From: Pleodorina starrii
Lineage: Eukaryota > Chlorophyta > Chlorophyceae > Chlamydomonadales > Volvocaceae
Assembly: GCA_030267565.1 (NCBI GenBank)
Contig: BRXU01000024.1
Location: forward strand, 854,001 to 918,000
DNA: 64,000 bases
Direction: 5' to 3'
The notes below the pieces were generated by a model that made no database searches, was not told the origin of the DNA, and worked only from the letters and a program-made list of their open reading frames with translations. Within the stretch, counting starts at the first letter, position 1; the number at the start of each line of letters is the position of its first letter. A program made the position numbers and the translations under genes. Positions 1-12,400 of this stretch are shown here, piece by piece.

Positions 1-518
1 GCTCTTGTTCTCGCCTGCCAAGCATCTGCCGCCCACCGGCTGTCGGCCAGTGCTGCTGGCACAAAGGAAGCAGAGCTTTGTCGTTAAAAGCCGCCGTCCA
101 ACGACTGCTCCTCCAGGTGAGTGCCATGGCAACACGCACGTGACCCCGAGAGCTGTATACCGGCTCCGTGCGATGTGACCCACACGCAGTGGCAGTGGCA
201 GTGGCAGCACGTCGCAGCAACTCCCCGCGTCGGTAACGTCGGCGACAGCACATGGTATGCGAGACAGACAACGTCTGCCGCACATTTTCACAACGGAACA
301 AAGCGGCCGACCGATCGACCGACCGGCACGCCATGCTGCTGTGCCACGCACACCATACCAGCAGCGCGCCGCACAACAGACAGACTGACTGCACAATGGG
401 CGTTTCGCAACAACCAACCCGGCTAGCATATGGTATGTGCATATGCTGTACAGCGCCAACCCAACGCGGCCCATTGTCTTTGCCCGTGGGCACCGCTGCC
501 CGTACGGCGCCCAGCCGG
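1..518. other. 3' flank of the histidine-phosphatase gene
   Basis: I see no supported gene here. The stretch lies downstream of the minus-strand stop at 519-521 and probably contains that gene's 3' UTR. No TGTAA signal is visible on the minus strand. Short TGGCAG and CGACCGAC repeats occur around 190-330. Confidence 0.5.
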
Positions 519-3346
519 TCACTCGTCCAGTGCCGACATCCACAGCACACCTCGGTGGCCGTGTGGGTCGGGCAGCAGCTCCCACACCGCATCTGCGCCG
601 CTACCGCCCTCACCCGACCGGGCCCCGTCGCCCATGCCGCCGCCATGCCGCCCAGCCTCCTCCTCCCCATCACCCTCCCCGGCCGCCAGAACCACAAACC
701 CCGTGTGCCGTACCTCGTACACGAGAGCCCACGGCGCCACCGTCGCGGCGGCGCAGGCCACTGCCTCGCCGTGCGTAACCACCAGCACGGCCTCCACCGT
801 CCCCTCCCTCGGCGGCTTCCGGTGCCGCGTGTGGCGCCGTCCGACCGGCCCGAACGCGCCGTCATGGGGCGGCGTATCGAGCTGACTGATGGGCTGCCGC
901 CGGAACTGCCGGACATCGTCGGCATCATCTTCCTCGCTCTCGTCACCGCAGCAGCTCGTCTTGTCGTACTCCGTACGGCCACCCCGTTCACCGCCGTTGC
1001 CGGGACTCATGAAGCCGCCGGCTGCGGCGTCTTGGGCGCTTGGCCCCGGCGAATGGTCCTCTGGTCTGCCACCCGGCGCCTGCTCGTCCGCCGCCAGCGG
1101 CGACATCGGCGCGGACGACGACGGCGCCCCGGAGGCACCGCCGGCGCCAGCGCCGCCGTCACCGGCCCCGGGAACCTCCGCGTTCACACCGTGGGTGCGC
1201 CGTGTCGTCCCCGCCTGCCACAATGCACGCCAGGGCGCCAACGACGGCCGATGCGCGCCGCCGATCGATCCGTTGGTGGTCGGCCCCGGGGCTACGACGC
1301 GGGCCGTCATCGCGTCCGCCTCCGTCGACTCGCCGCAACATGTACCGGTGGGGGCACCGCGCGTACTGGCGGCGCTGCCGTCGCCGGCGGCGGGCTCCTC
1401 GGCGGTCGCGGCAGGCCCTGCTGCTGCCGCTGCCGCCGCCGCCGCCGCCATCAGGCACCGGATCGCGGCCCGATACCGCACGTGCGCAGCCTCCAGGGTC
1501 TCCGGGGCGTACGGCACACCGTACTCCGGCAAGAGAGGCGCGGCCGCCGCGGCGGCGAGGTGCGTATGTTCCACGCCCTGCCCGCCCCGGTGGTCCCTGC
1601 CCCGGGGCCAGTGTCGCCCGGGTGCCTCCCCGCACCCCTCGCCCTTCCCACTCGAGCCCCCGTCTTCGCCCGGGAGGGCGTCAGGCCCCGAACGTCGCCG
1701 CTCCCGACTGACGGCCTCCCCAGCGGCGGCCATGCTGCTGCGCACCGTTTCCTCCGCGCGCCCATCCCCGCCCTCCCCGAGGGAGTGCCGGCAACTGTCG
1801 GGTGCGGACTCGGACTCGGACTCGGGTGGTGACGGCGGTGACAGCCCCGCGGCCGTGAGTGGGCCGTCACCGCCGGCAGCGGTATCGCCGGGTGGCGCCG
1901 CTCCAACCGCCGCCAGGTCAAGCGGCGGTGGCAGCACCGTCACTCGGAGTCCCTGGGCGCACGCCGGGGGGTTGGGGTGCGGGATGCGGGGAGCCGTCTG
2001 AGCGAGGAAGCCCCCGCATGACAAGCGCTCAGAGCCGGACTACTCGGACTGCTTTGCGCAATGACTGCTGGCACAACGCAACGCAACGCCAGTCCGCTGG
2101 GCAGAAGGAAATGGAGCACTGCACCGCTGCACCGTTACCGCTACCGCCGCCGCACCTGGAGGACTCGCGGAGCGCTATCCGGCTGGCACCGCTGTGCGCC
2201 CTCACTGCAACAGCCCGCCGCTGTCGCCGATACCTCGCCGCCCGCCCCGCCCTCCTCCCGCTGCTCCCCAAGCCCCGGCCGCGCCTCCACTCTCCCGCCA
2301 CGCCGCTCTTGCGCGGGAGCGGTCCCGTCCCCTGGCAGCTGCGCCGCTGCCGATCCCCCCAGGAGGAGGCGGAGGCGGAGGCCGCTTCCGGCCGCATCCA
2401 GTGGCGCCTCGACCACCTCCGCGCCCAGCTGAGTCAGAAACTCCCCGGGCGACATGCCCTGCCTCATCGTGCTGCTGCTGCTGCTGCTGCTGTCACCGCC
2501 GGCGCCCGACTGTCCGTCTGCCTCCACCGCCCGGGGCCACATCCAGCTGGGGAGCGGCCCGGGGGGCACAGCCGCCATGCGACACAGCGCCTCCGAAACC
2601 GCCCAGCTGACGTGCAGCTGATGTAGCCCCAGTTGGCGGCACGCGGCGGCGGCGGTCTGGAGACACCTGGGAAGCAGCGGCAGCGGCAGCGGCAGCAGCG
2701 GCGAGTCAGATGGTGCGGGTGGCGAAGGCAAGGTGGGGTGCGGCGGCGGCTGACGGACAGACTCCCAGTCGTCGTCGTCAGGCTGGTCATTAGGCGGGTT
2801 ATTGGCTTCGCGCGTCAAGTGTTCCATTTGCAGTGGCTAGGGACCACCACCGTTTTGCGAGCTGCCCCGGCCCGGCACCCCCGCGCCCCTCCTCGCTTCA
2901 TCATATGCCCGGTATGGTACGGCCCAGGTGGTCAACACCCGCCGGATACCGACATCGGCATAAGCAGCATAAGCAGTGTTGTGGTAACTTGCGGCTCCGG
3001 AACCCTCAGCACGGTCCGCCCGCACGTCGGTAGGTTGGGTTAGGCCTCCAGCGCATTCGCAGGTCCGCCGCCTCGCGCTGCACCCCTCTGCTGACCTCAG
3101 GAAGGGCGACGCGACCACGGCCACGATGCGGGCTCCCGTGCGGCGCTCCCAAGCGGCCAGCTTCGCGGCAGCTTCCTCCGCCTGCGCCAGCCCTTGCGGG
3201 GAGGAGAGCGGCGGGTCCCAGGGGCGACCCCCCGGCCGAGCGGACTCCGTGGCAGCCCAGCCGTCGTCCACCTCGTCTTGCCGCTGCGCGTGGCGCATCA
3301 CCAACAGGTAGCGCTGTGGCTCATAATCATGATGGTGATGCACCAT
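519..3346 (-). CDS. Histidine phosphatase superfamily (phosphoglycerate-mutase-like) protein
   Basis: Three exons read on the minus strand: 3346-3096, 2666-2234 and 1997-519. Together they make 2163 nt, an uninterrupted 720-residue frame. Exon 1 starts at an ATG and carries the first catalytic motif, LVMRHAQRQDE, then RPWDPPLSSPQG and SPFLR. Splicing in matching phase joins this to CLQTAAAACRQLG, giving the SPFLRCLQTA block of plant and algal phosphoglycerate-mutase-like proteins. Exon 3 is mostly low-complexity linker but ends with VLVVTHGEAV and the following WALVYEVRHTGFVVL, the second His motif of the fold. The family transfers phosphate through the RH histidine; the substrate cannot be told. 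The protein is far longer than the ~200-residue core because of Ala/Gly/Ser inserts between the two halves. The exon 2 donor could instead lie at the earlier in-phase GAG-GTGGTC site. The gene is divergent from the small gene at 3778. Confidence 0.8.
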
Positions 3347-3777
3347 GCCGAGGAGCCGTCAGCAGCACACAGCTGAGGTCAGCGGTGGGAAATCAACAAA
3401 GGTCGTTTAGGTACCTATGCACAGAGGAGTGCGAAATTCAACGCGACCATTGCGTACCGGTCAAAATATTTGCAAGCTTTGCGTCTGTGCGAGTAGTTGT
3501 CGTGAAAATGTTGCGGTACTTGACAGCCGTACCTATCATACACTTCCACGGCCGCTTTCCTTGCGTGCGTGGGTGCGCTCGGAAGGCTCCACCTTATTAC
3601 AGCACTAATGCAGAATCATGTCTGAAATTTCATAATGTAAGTTATTCCAAGACTGCAAACAAGGGACATTCAATCTTACGTCAATACCGTAGAACGTTAG
3701 CGGGCAGCCCTCCCTCCCAATACACCATAGCCGACACGCATCTTGGAAGCCCTACTTGAGCATCGAGGCACATACAC
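3347..3777. promoter_or_regulatory. AT-rich divergent intergenic region (putative bidirectional promoter)
   Basis: About 430 bases separate the ATG of the minus-strand phosphatase (3346) from the ATG of the small plus-strand gene (3778). The stretch is clearly AT-richer than the exons on either side, as are the intervals upstream of NAR1 and of the kinase. No specific element can be named, so the promoter role is inferred from position and composition. Confidence 0.45.
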
Positions 3778-4041
3778 ATGCCGGCTGTCATCAATGTTGG
3801 CGGGCCCGTGGCCTGGGGCCTCATCGTGCTCGCGTCAGCGTGGGCGGTGCGCGCAGGCCGGGCACTCGCGGGGCGGCGTAGGGCCCGACGCATGGAGCGC
3901 GAGGAGGAGGCGCTGCTCCACGACCCCAATGCGTTTCAGCCGCAGTATCTGCAGCGCCTCTCAGCGACGGCCATCCGCATGCTGGTACGTCGCGGCAGGC
4001 TCGTGGCCGGCAACACAGCCATGGAGGCGCCACAGGGGTAG
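3778..4041 (+). CDS. Small hypothetical membrane protein (87 aa)
   Basis: A single-exon ATG frame of 87 codons. The N-terminus is hydrophobic: residues ~5-25 (VGGPVAWGLIVLASAWAV) could form one membrane helix. It is followed by a highly basic stretch (GRRRARRMEREEE) and then a mixed amphipathic C-terminus with NAFQPQYLQRLSATAIRMLV. That layout, one helix followed by a positive flank, suggests a single-pass protein with its tail on the cytosolic or matrix side. I do not recognise the family. Support comes from codon usage, the position just after an AT-rich promoter-like block, and divergence from the phosphatase. A further exon or a chance ORF cannot be excluded. Confidence 0.5.
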   Translation: MPAVINVGGPVAWGLIVLASAWAVRAGRALAGRRRARRMEREEEALLHDPNAFQPQYLQRLSATAIRMLVRRGRLVAGNTAMEAPQG

Positions 4042-5208
4042 GGCGTGTAGCATGGTAATTATACACCCTCACGTGGCGTGATATCGATCCTGTTGGTATC
4101 CCACCTGGTGTGCAGCAGCGCCCAGGGGGGTGGGCTGGGGTGGGTGCGGGTTGGTACCGCGTGGGGAAGTTAAGGTTTGGAAAGAGCGGATGACTCGACG
4201 ATAAAGATTTGTCGGGTTTAGGTGGCTTGGCCTTGGGTCGGAAGGACTCGACACGTTGTGTAGGAGGCTGTTGTACTGTGTGATGCCGGTACTCGTCGAT
4301 TTCGTTGCGTTGGTCCATTGAAGCTGCAGCGACGGGCTCGCACGTCCCCCACATCCCACATGTGCGGCCGTCTGTCTGTATGTCTGTATGTTTTGGACGT
4401 TGCGCCGTGTTGCCGCTGCGGCCATGCGCCCACTGATGCTGCACTCATGTCCCTGTCCTCACACGGATCGTTTCCCACCAGCTCCGTTGCCCATTCTGTT
4501 CCGCCTCTCCTGTGCCTCTCTGAACGCAGATCGAGACGGGCGCCCTCCCTTGCGCCGTACTCGAGTTGGCTGACGGCGACCCGGCTGCAGCCGCCAGCCG
4601 CCAACCGGGGGGTCGCACTGCGGCCACCAGCCCCGCCAACCCCGCGACGGCGGTGGGCTCAGCAGCAGTTGGGGCGGCGGTGGGCTCGCATGCACAGCCG
4701 GCAGCGGGCGCCGCCGCCTCCGCCGCTTTCGTGTCTCGAATTGTGCCCTGGGAGCTGGCGGCGGCTGCACCATGCATGCCAGGTGGGCTTGCGGCGGCGG
4801 CGGCGGCGGCTTGCGTCGCCGTGGGGGCCCTGGGAGTCCCATGGGTATCGTCGGTCGTGTCTTGTTTGTCTGTCTGTCTGTCTCGGATGTCTGTCTCGGA
4901 TGTGGTGTCTGACTGAGGCGTTGGGTGGGATAAAGCACTCGAACCCACGGGCGGGACCAAGAAGGCCAGAGTACGGTACGATACGGTACGACACGGCGGG
5001 ACTCTGGGGGCGCAAAAGTTTCGGTTTGCGCATTGCCCGTTCGACCCAATCCGTGTTGGATGGACATCTGACATGACCTGACGCACGGATGCTGCTGCTG
5101 CTGCTGATGACCACGATGATGATGACGAGGGGAAACGGCGGTGGTGCAAAGCCACTGATGAGTTGCCACCCGCCTGTATCCTGTGTCCTCTGCTTGCCGC
5201 CGCTCCAG
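4042..5208 (+). other. Upstream region and unresolved 5' exons of the rhodanese gene
   Basis: The first confidently modelled rhodanese exon begins at 5209 in phase 1, so at least one upstream exon is missing. Candidates are an ATG at 4388 whose product starts MFWTLRRVAAAAMRPL, resembling an organelle transit peptide, and an Ala-rich open frame at 4566-4916. I could not join them in matching phase. Short TCTG and microsatellite runs lie at 4865-4910. Confidence 0.35.
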
Positions 5209-8200
5209 TTGCCGCGTGGGTGAGGGCCCTATCCGGGGAGGAAGCCTGGCGCGAGGCGCTCGCCCGCGTCGGCGCCGGCGGCGGCAGTGGCGGGACGGCT
5301 GCCGTACGGGGACGACCGGCGCCGCGGCCAGCTCGCAACCCCCAGTTGGCTTCCGACGGCGGCACCGGCGGCGGCGGCGGCGGCCGGCTTTCCAGTTTGC
5401 GGCTCCCGGATTGCGGCTCTCGCGGCGACCTTCCGCCGCAGCCGGACCTGTGCCAGCCACAGCAGTCGAGGGCGAAACCAACGATGGCGGCGGCGGCAGC
5501 GTCGTCGTGCCCGGGGTCGGCCGATGCCCTCCAACACCTGGAGGGGGGGAGAGGGGTCACCTCGTCGACGACTCGGCAGCTCCCAACGGAACCCCAACGG
5601 GGCTCGTCGGGCGACGGCGCCAGCGCCAGCGGCCGCCAGTCGCCACAGCGGCCACTGCAGCAACAGCAGGCGCAGGAGCGGGAGCGGGCCGTGGGGACCG
5701 ACCCATGGGTCGGCCCGGCAGCTGCGGGCCGGGCATCCGGTGGCTCTGCCGCCGCACTCCACATGGCTACGTTGCCGTACCCGCCGCGTCACACACTGCT
5801 GGTGGTGCTGGGTCGCAGCGAGCGCTCCGTTGCGGCGATGACGGCGGCGGCGGCAGCGGCGGGGTACAGCAGGTGCGTTGCTAACGGGGGGGGGCGTGTT
5901 GCTGACTGGATGGATGGATGGATGGATGGATGGATGGCTGACTGAATGGATGGATGGATGGATGGATGGCTGCAGCTGATGGGTAGGCACCTCAGCTGTG
6001 TCGCAGCTGCCGTGATTGCCCTTTCTTTCTTTCTTTCTTTCTTCCGTGAGGGCCGCTGCGCGTCGGCCTAGCGACTGCACCACAGCTACAGAGAGAGAGA
6101 GCGGCAAGCAAGCCAGGCACAGCCTTCCGTCCCTATTCCATCAACGTTAATGTTACCGTCTGTTGTACGTTTCTACTGTCTCTCTCTCTCTGTCTCTCTG
6201 TCTCTCTGTCTGTGTGTGTGGCAACCTCTGCGACTGCCCGCTCCTCCCCATCGGGTGTCACTTGCATCAGTGAGTGCGCCGCTGGCCCACACCTCCCCAC
6301 CGCACCCAACCTCCCCACCGTATCCCACCTCCCCACCGTATCCCACCTCCCCACCGTATCCCACCACCCCACCCCGGCCCTGGTCCCCCCCCAGGGTGGC
6401 TGTGTGGGTGGGCCCCGCCGACACCTTCGCAGCCACCTCGCTGTGCGGCCCCCGTCTGCCGCTCATCAGCCGACACGCGTTGTGGCTGATGCTGGGGCTG
6501 GGGCACCAGCCGCTCTTCCACGTGCCGTCGCTCGTACTCGACGTACGGCGTCCGGACGAGCGGCTGTCGTACGGCGCGATCCGGGGCACGGTCAACATCC
6601 CAGGCAAGCGAGCAAACGGCCACACGGGCCAAAGGGGGTGGGGGGTGTCTCCTTTCTCATTTGCATCTGCCCGCGCATTGTGATGATGATGTTGATGATG
6701 ATCCCCTCACTGCCTCTGCTGACTGGATTTGGTCGCCTCGCCTCGCCTCGTGCATGTGTATGTGTGTATGCTGTGTTCTCTCTCACAGACCAGCCTACGT
6801 TCTCATATCCCAAAAAGCGGCGAAGGGTGGGCCAGGTACCCTAATACCCCCCGCCCCCGCTCCCCCAAACGGCCAAAAGAAGCAACGCGTGTGTGCGTCC
6901 GCCCCCACCCGCCGGTCTGTCCATTGCACGACACCGATTGGTGTACGACAGCGGACGAGCTCGCTTCCGCGCTGGCCCTGCCCGCCGTTGACTTCCGGCG
7001 GCGGTACGGCGTTGCGGCCCCCTGCAGCTCGGATGTGGTGGTGGTTCACTCCCGCAGTGGTCGGAGGGCTGCCTGGGCGGCGCAGGTGTGCTTGGATGCG
7101 GGGCTGCAGAGGTGAGGGGGGGGAGGGAGGGAGGGGGGGGATTGAGGGGGGCTGGTGGGGTGGGGGGTGGGTGGGGTGGGGTTGGGGTTGGGGGGGCGAT
7201 TTGGAAGGAACGAGCTCTGAAAGGGTTGGCCCCCGCAGGTGTTGGGTACTGGTGGGGTGGGCGGCGGGCGGCGGGTGGAGGTTGCCCCTTGGGGGGCCCT
7301 GTGGTGGGGTGCAGTAGGGGGGGGGAGGAGAGCTGGGAGGGGTGGGGAGGGGAGGGCGCAAGGTATCGAATTCCTGCCCTGCCCTGCCGTGCCGTGGCAA
7401 TCCTGAGGGCTGTACGGCTGCTGCTGCTCCCTGCACCCTGCACCCGACCACGCATGACCGGGAGCAGAGCCGTTCCGGCGGGCTCACATCCCTCCTGCCC
7501 CCTACCCCCCTCTCAACATCACAATCTGTGCCGATGGATTGATGGATGGACGGATGGACGGCCCCCCCCTCCCTCGCGCGGCGGCCGTCAATGCACCCCG
7601 CGCAGGGTCTATGTGTACGGGGAGGGCGTGTACGGCTGGCGGCTCGAGGACAGCGTGAAGCCGTACAAAGCGTACGACATGGTGAGTACGGGTCGGGGGT
7701 TGTCTCCTGGCAGGGTTGGGTGTGCCGGAGGGTTTGTTCCCATCAAGGGAGGGAGGCGCCTGCAGTAACGGTACGTGCGCTGTGCGGGTGTTGCGACCCG
7801 CCCTCCCCCCGCCTCCCGTCCCCCACTCGGCTCAGTGCTTCAGGGAGCGCAGCGCCGCCGCCCTGAAACCGCTGTAATGTCTGTCTGTCTGTCCGGGCGG
7901 GCAGGCAGGGCAAGAGCAGAGGGGGGCCCAGGGCAGAGCCAAGTCGGCCCGTGGACTGTTGCGCCGCCCGCCCTCGGCCCCATTCCGGGACGGGACGGGA
8001 CGGGGCGGTTGAGTCCGGTCCGGTCTGCAATCGACTGCTGCTCGATATGCGGCAGTCGCACCGTACCGAGCTCCTTCCCCGAGTGTCTGGGGGCCGGGGG
8101 CGGGGGCACACACCTTGCCAAGCTACCAGTCTTGCTGGGCCCTCACATTCCCACTCCCCTTTCCCCCCTCCCCCGCCCTCCCCGCCGATACAATTAACCC

Positions 8201-9180
8201 CCCTCCCCCGCCCTCCCCGCCCTCCCACCTCCTCCCTCTCAAAGGGCGCTCCGCCTCCCGACCCTGAGCCCTTCAGCCCCGAGGAGCCTGATGAGGCAAC
8301 CGGGTTAGAGGTGGGTGGCTGTCATGCCGTACATCGGTACGGCAAGGCGCGGTCCACACATGGTTGCCACGTGGGTTGGCGGGGTGGGGTGTTGGTGGGT
8401 CAGGTAAGGTAAAGTCATTCGAGGTGAGTGGACCCTTCACCTCCCGACCGCGTTGGGCCCACATATGCCGTACCGGTAATCGCGTATGGCAGATGTGACA
8501 CCGTCCTTGCCTCCCAGCCGCACTTTCTCGGCCCGCTCAGCGGCACGTCGCCCAGCAACCTCGGGCGACTTTCCTATACATCCCTTGAAGCCTCGCCTCG
8601 TCGTCGTCGCACCTCGACACCGTGGCAGCTCGGCTTGTACTCGATACCACCTCTCGGTTTGTATATAACGTCCTCTGCTGCTTGCAAGCTTACGTCACTG
8701 TTCTTTTGCAGACGAGACGGCCTTCTTCTGTTACTTGACCGTTCACGGGCTCCGGCCTGCACGTGGATAATCCGCCCGCCCCCGCCCGGCCCCTTTTGTA
8801 CATCGTCCCGACCCACCTGCAAGTCCACCAGCTTCGAACCCTAAGAGTTATCAACCCCACCCCACCCCACCCCGGGGCCACAGGAGCTGCACCAGCTGGG
8901 ACTGGCCATGCGCCAGGGACCCCGTACCTCGCGATTCTCCTCGTCACTGCCCCCGCCACCGCCGCTGCCAAACCCGCTAGCGGCCGGCGCCGCCCCCGTC
9001 GCTGCCGCTGCTGTCGTCGCAACGGGCGCGGTCTCGTTGCCTCCCATGGCGGCGACAAGAGCGCACTCTGGGCCGGTTTCAGAGCTGCGTACGACAGCTC
9101 ACGCTGGGGCCCCTGGGGCAGGGCTGGGTGTGGGCCTGGGCACGGAGCCGTCAGCCGACCGGCTGGTTTCTGGACCGTGA
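5209..9180 (+). CDS. Tandem rhodanese-domain protein, catalytically degenerate (5' end not resolved)
   Basis: Six exons agree in phase: 5209-5872, 6395-6603, 6952-7111, 7606-7681, 8245-8310 and 8884-9180, ending at TGA. Roughly 490 codons are covered. The first rhodanese-like unit starts near [14 protein letters not shown], has a long Gly/Gln/Pro insert, then [13 protein letters not shown] and [15 protein letters not shown]. The second has [45 protein letters not shown] and [20 protein letters not shown]. In both units the loop position that holds the persulfide-forming Cys in active rhodaneses is replaced (Leu or Gly in the first, Ser in SRSGRRA), so sulfurtransferase activity is unlikely and a binding role is more plausible. 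The tail is Pro/Ala-rich. The intron after 6603 has a GC donor (CAG/GCAAGC), required by phase. The last intron carries a dispersed repeat. Confidence 0.78.
5906..5970. repeat. (ATGG)n microsatellite in a rhodanese intron
   Basis: Two runs of the tetranucleotide GGAT/ATGG separated by CTGACTGA. They sit just inside the first modelled intron, downstream of the donor at 5873. Confidence 0.9.
8605..8772 (+). repeat. Dispersed ~168-bp repeat, copy 1
   Basis: This segment matches the reverse complement of 14097-14265 along most of its length. Landmarks shared in the same order are CTCGACACCG, CTCTCGGTTTGTATA, GCAAGCTTAC, TGTTCTTTTGCAGA and GTTCACGGGCTCCGGCCT, ending ACGTGGATAA. It lies in the last intron of the rhodanese gene. 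It has no coding capacity and is probably a short non-autonomous element or intron-borne repeat. Confidence 0.8.
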
Positions 9181-9494
9181 CCCCATGGGTCGGGTTTCGG
9201 GGTCGGGGTCGGGTCCAGCGGCGGCTGCGGTGGTGGACAAGGCCCCTCGGCAGCGATGGTGGTGTGATTATTGTTGCGGCAGTAGTAGGGTAGTAGGGTA
9301 GGGGAGAGGCGGCCCGGTAGGGGCAGAGAGCTCCTGGGCGCTCGGGGGGGAGCAAGAGGGATGTTTGGCTCGGTTTGGGGCGGAGGCGCGGAGCGGTCTG
9401 GTTTTGGGGCGGTTGGAGTTCCAATCCCGCTTGCCGCCTGTTGCCTCTTGTGTGGGGGTTGCTGAGTTTCGACGGGGAGTAGGGTAGGGTTGGG
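9181..9494. other. 3' region of the rhodanese gene
   Basis: I see no gene between the rhodanese stop and the proposed first ATG of SMG9. The stretch is G-rich with short GTAGTAGGGTAG repeats. No TGTAA signal was seen. Confidence 0.4.
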
Positions 9495-12400
9495 ATGGCG
9501 GCCGCTGCTCGCATGTTGGGGCTGCTGGGTGTCGTAGCGGCCCCTTCGTCGTTCCCCACCGCTGCCGCTGATCCGGCCGCCAGGTGCGGGCTAGGCAGGC
9601 AGACCGGGCTGGACTCTGCCCTGTCTGGTACAAATCATCACAGGTACCTTATTGGTCGTTAGCTTCGTGGGTGTTGGCCGTTGGGCGTCGGAATTTGAAC
9701 AGCTTTTACGGCATGTCTAAATCTATTGTCATGCTGCAAGTGTTCCTGGCTTTAAGACGGCGTTCAGTTTTGGATATGCTACCCGTGGCATGTCGTTACT
9801 TTCGTGTCGTGAACAGAGCGTCATCATAAAGAACAGAGCAGATCTGATCAGAAACAAACGCAATCTCGATAGTGACCATTCTATGATGTTATTAAGTTTT
9901 ACGGCCTGGTGCGCACGACAATTAACGAAACGTGATTTTACGCATTCTTTTGAGGTTAGCATGCCCAAGGGATGTTTGCTCCGCATTGAGCTGAAACAAT
10001 AGTCGGTAAAATTTATTCCTACTTCGGGCAAGCAGTAATCAGCCTCCTACGCCTGTTCAGCCCGCGAGCGAGGTTGACCTCGGCTTGACACGAAGGGCCC
10101 CACAAACTCTCGCAACGCTGGATACCCGGCCTCCATACGAGCCCCCGGGGGCCGCCGGACCCACTGGCGCGCAAAGGAACCCGTCAGCGTACGGCGGCCG
10201 GGCTGGCGGCGGCGGGGGCAGGTACGGCACCCCACGCGCCGGACTCGGTCCAGCCGGTCAGCCACCTCCGCCGCCGCTCCTCCGCGCCGAGGCCTCACCC
10301 TCAGCCGCGTTGGCTGCTGTGTCGGGAGCTGGCCCTGCTTCGTCCGGTGGATTCGCACCCGAGGGTGCTGGAGGAGGCGGCCCGGGCGTGTACGGGGCAA
10401 GGGCTACTTCAGGTCGGGGCTCCGCCGCCGGCCCCCGCGGCAGTGCCGGCGGCAGAAGCGCCGGTGCCGGTGCCGGTGCCGGTGCAGGGCAGGCGGCAGC
10501 CGCGGCGGCTGCGCCTGACGCCGCCGCCGCCGCCGGCGTTGCCGTGGCGGTTGCGGCGGCGGCGGCGGCCACGCATGGGCCCCGGTCGGAGCGCGGCGGC
10601 GCCGCTGCAGTGACGGCGGCGGCGACGGTGCCGATGGCGGGCGCCGCCGTCGCGGTCCCCGGTCAGCTCCTCTTGCAGCATCAGACCCCCCTCAACCACC
10701 TCAACCACCTCAACCACCACCGCCATCACAACCTTCAGTCTCAGCCGCCGCCGCAGCCCCACCCGGCGATGCCCCACCCCCAGCCGGTGTTGGTGGAGGC
10801 GCTGCCTTTGGTGGATGCCAGTTGGGCCTTTGATGCAGCGGCGGCGGCCAGGGTGAGGGGCTGAGGGGCAGGGGGCCATGGGGGGAGGTATGGGGGGGCT
10901 AACGGCTGAGGGATCTGAGCTGCCTCCTTTGGGGAATGTTTCGGCCACGGGGCGATGTTGGGGGGGCGGAGGTGGAGGGTGGGGTGGTGGGGTGGTGGGG
11001 TGGGGGTGGGAGGGGGCGCCGTGTTGTTTGGCGGTGTACGGCCGGGACCCCATTGGCCTTCCCCACCCCCAGGCCCCCACTCCTCACCCCTCCCCTCGGG
11101 ACATTCCCACTCCGCCTTCACCTCCGAAACCTAACCCCGACAGGCCCCTCACACCCTCACTCCAATTTACCCCGGCCGACCAGAAACGCCGGGTTGGGTG
11201 GTGGGGTGGTGGGGTGGTGGTGGGGTGGTGGGGTGGTGGGGTGCTGCCCTTTCCAGGCCAGCAGCCTGTCAGCCCGATCCACCTGTCCCCAGCGATTGGC
11301 CCCATGCGCATGCGCCCCCATGTGTCGTGTTACGAACCAGGCCGTCCTCCTACACCACCTGCCCCACCTGCCCCACCTGCCCCTGCTCCTTTCTCCTCCA
11401 TCGCCTCCTCCTCTTTCACCGCTCCATGCCCCCCTTACCCTTCCCTTCCCTTCCCCTCCCTTGCCTAAACAGGCGCTATCCGACTCGGGCGGTGACTTCC
11501 GGGTCATCGGGCTACTGGGGACCCAGGGCGCAGGGAAGTCGGCGCTGATCAACGCGCTGTTGTACGACACGCCACCGCCACCGCCGCCGGGGAGCGCCGC
11601 CGCCGCCGCCGCCGTGGCGTCCAGCGCGGCGTCTTCCTCTCGGCTGCAGTCGGGTCAGCCGGCTGAGGGTTTGTTTCACGGCACCTCGAGATTGGAGCTT
11701 CGGGTGGGGATGAGGGGGCTGGGGGGGGCTGGGGGGCTGAGGGGGAGGGGGGCTGGATGAGGGCTGGAGGCTGAGGGGGAGGGGGATGGGGGCTGGGGGG
11801 TGGGGGATGGGGGCTGCGCGGCTGTGGACTTACTCGTGAGGTCTGCCTGGATGGATGCATTCGATGCATTGGACGGACGGACGGACGGACGGACGGACGG
11901 ACGGACGGACGGACGGACGGACGGACGGACGGACGGACGGACGGACGGACGGACGGACGGACGGACGGACGGACGGACGGACGGACGGACGGACGGACGG
12001 ACGGACGGACGGACGGACGGACGGACGGACGGACGGACGGACGGACGGACGGACGGACGGACGGACGGACGGACGGAGGGACGGACGGACGGACGGACGG
12101 ACGGACGGACGGACGGACGGACGGACGGACGGACGGACGGACGGACGGACGGACGGACGGACGGACGGACGGACGGACGGACGGACGGACGGACGGACGG
12201 ACGGACGGACGGACGGACGGACGGACGGACGGACGGACGGACGGACGGACGGACGGACGGACGGACGGACGGACGGACGGACGGACGGACGGACGGACGG
12301 ACGGACGGACGGACGGACGGACGGACGGACGGACGGACGGACGGACGTCCGGACGGACGGACGTACGGACGGACGGACGGACGGACGGACGGACGGACGG

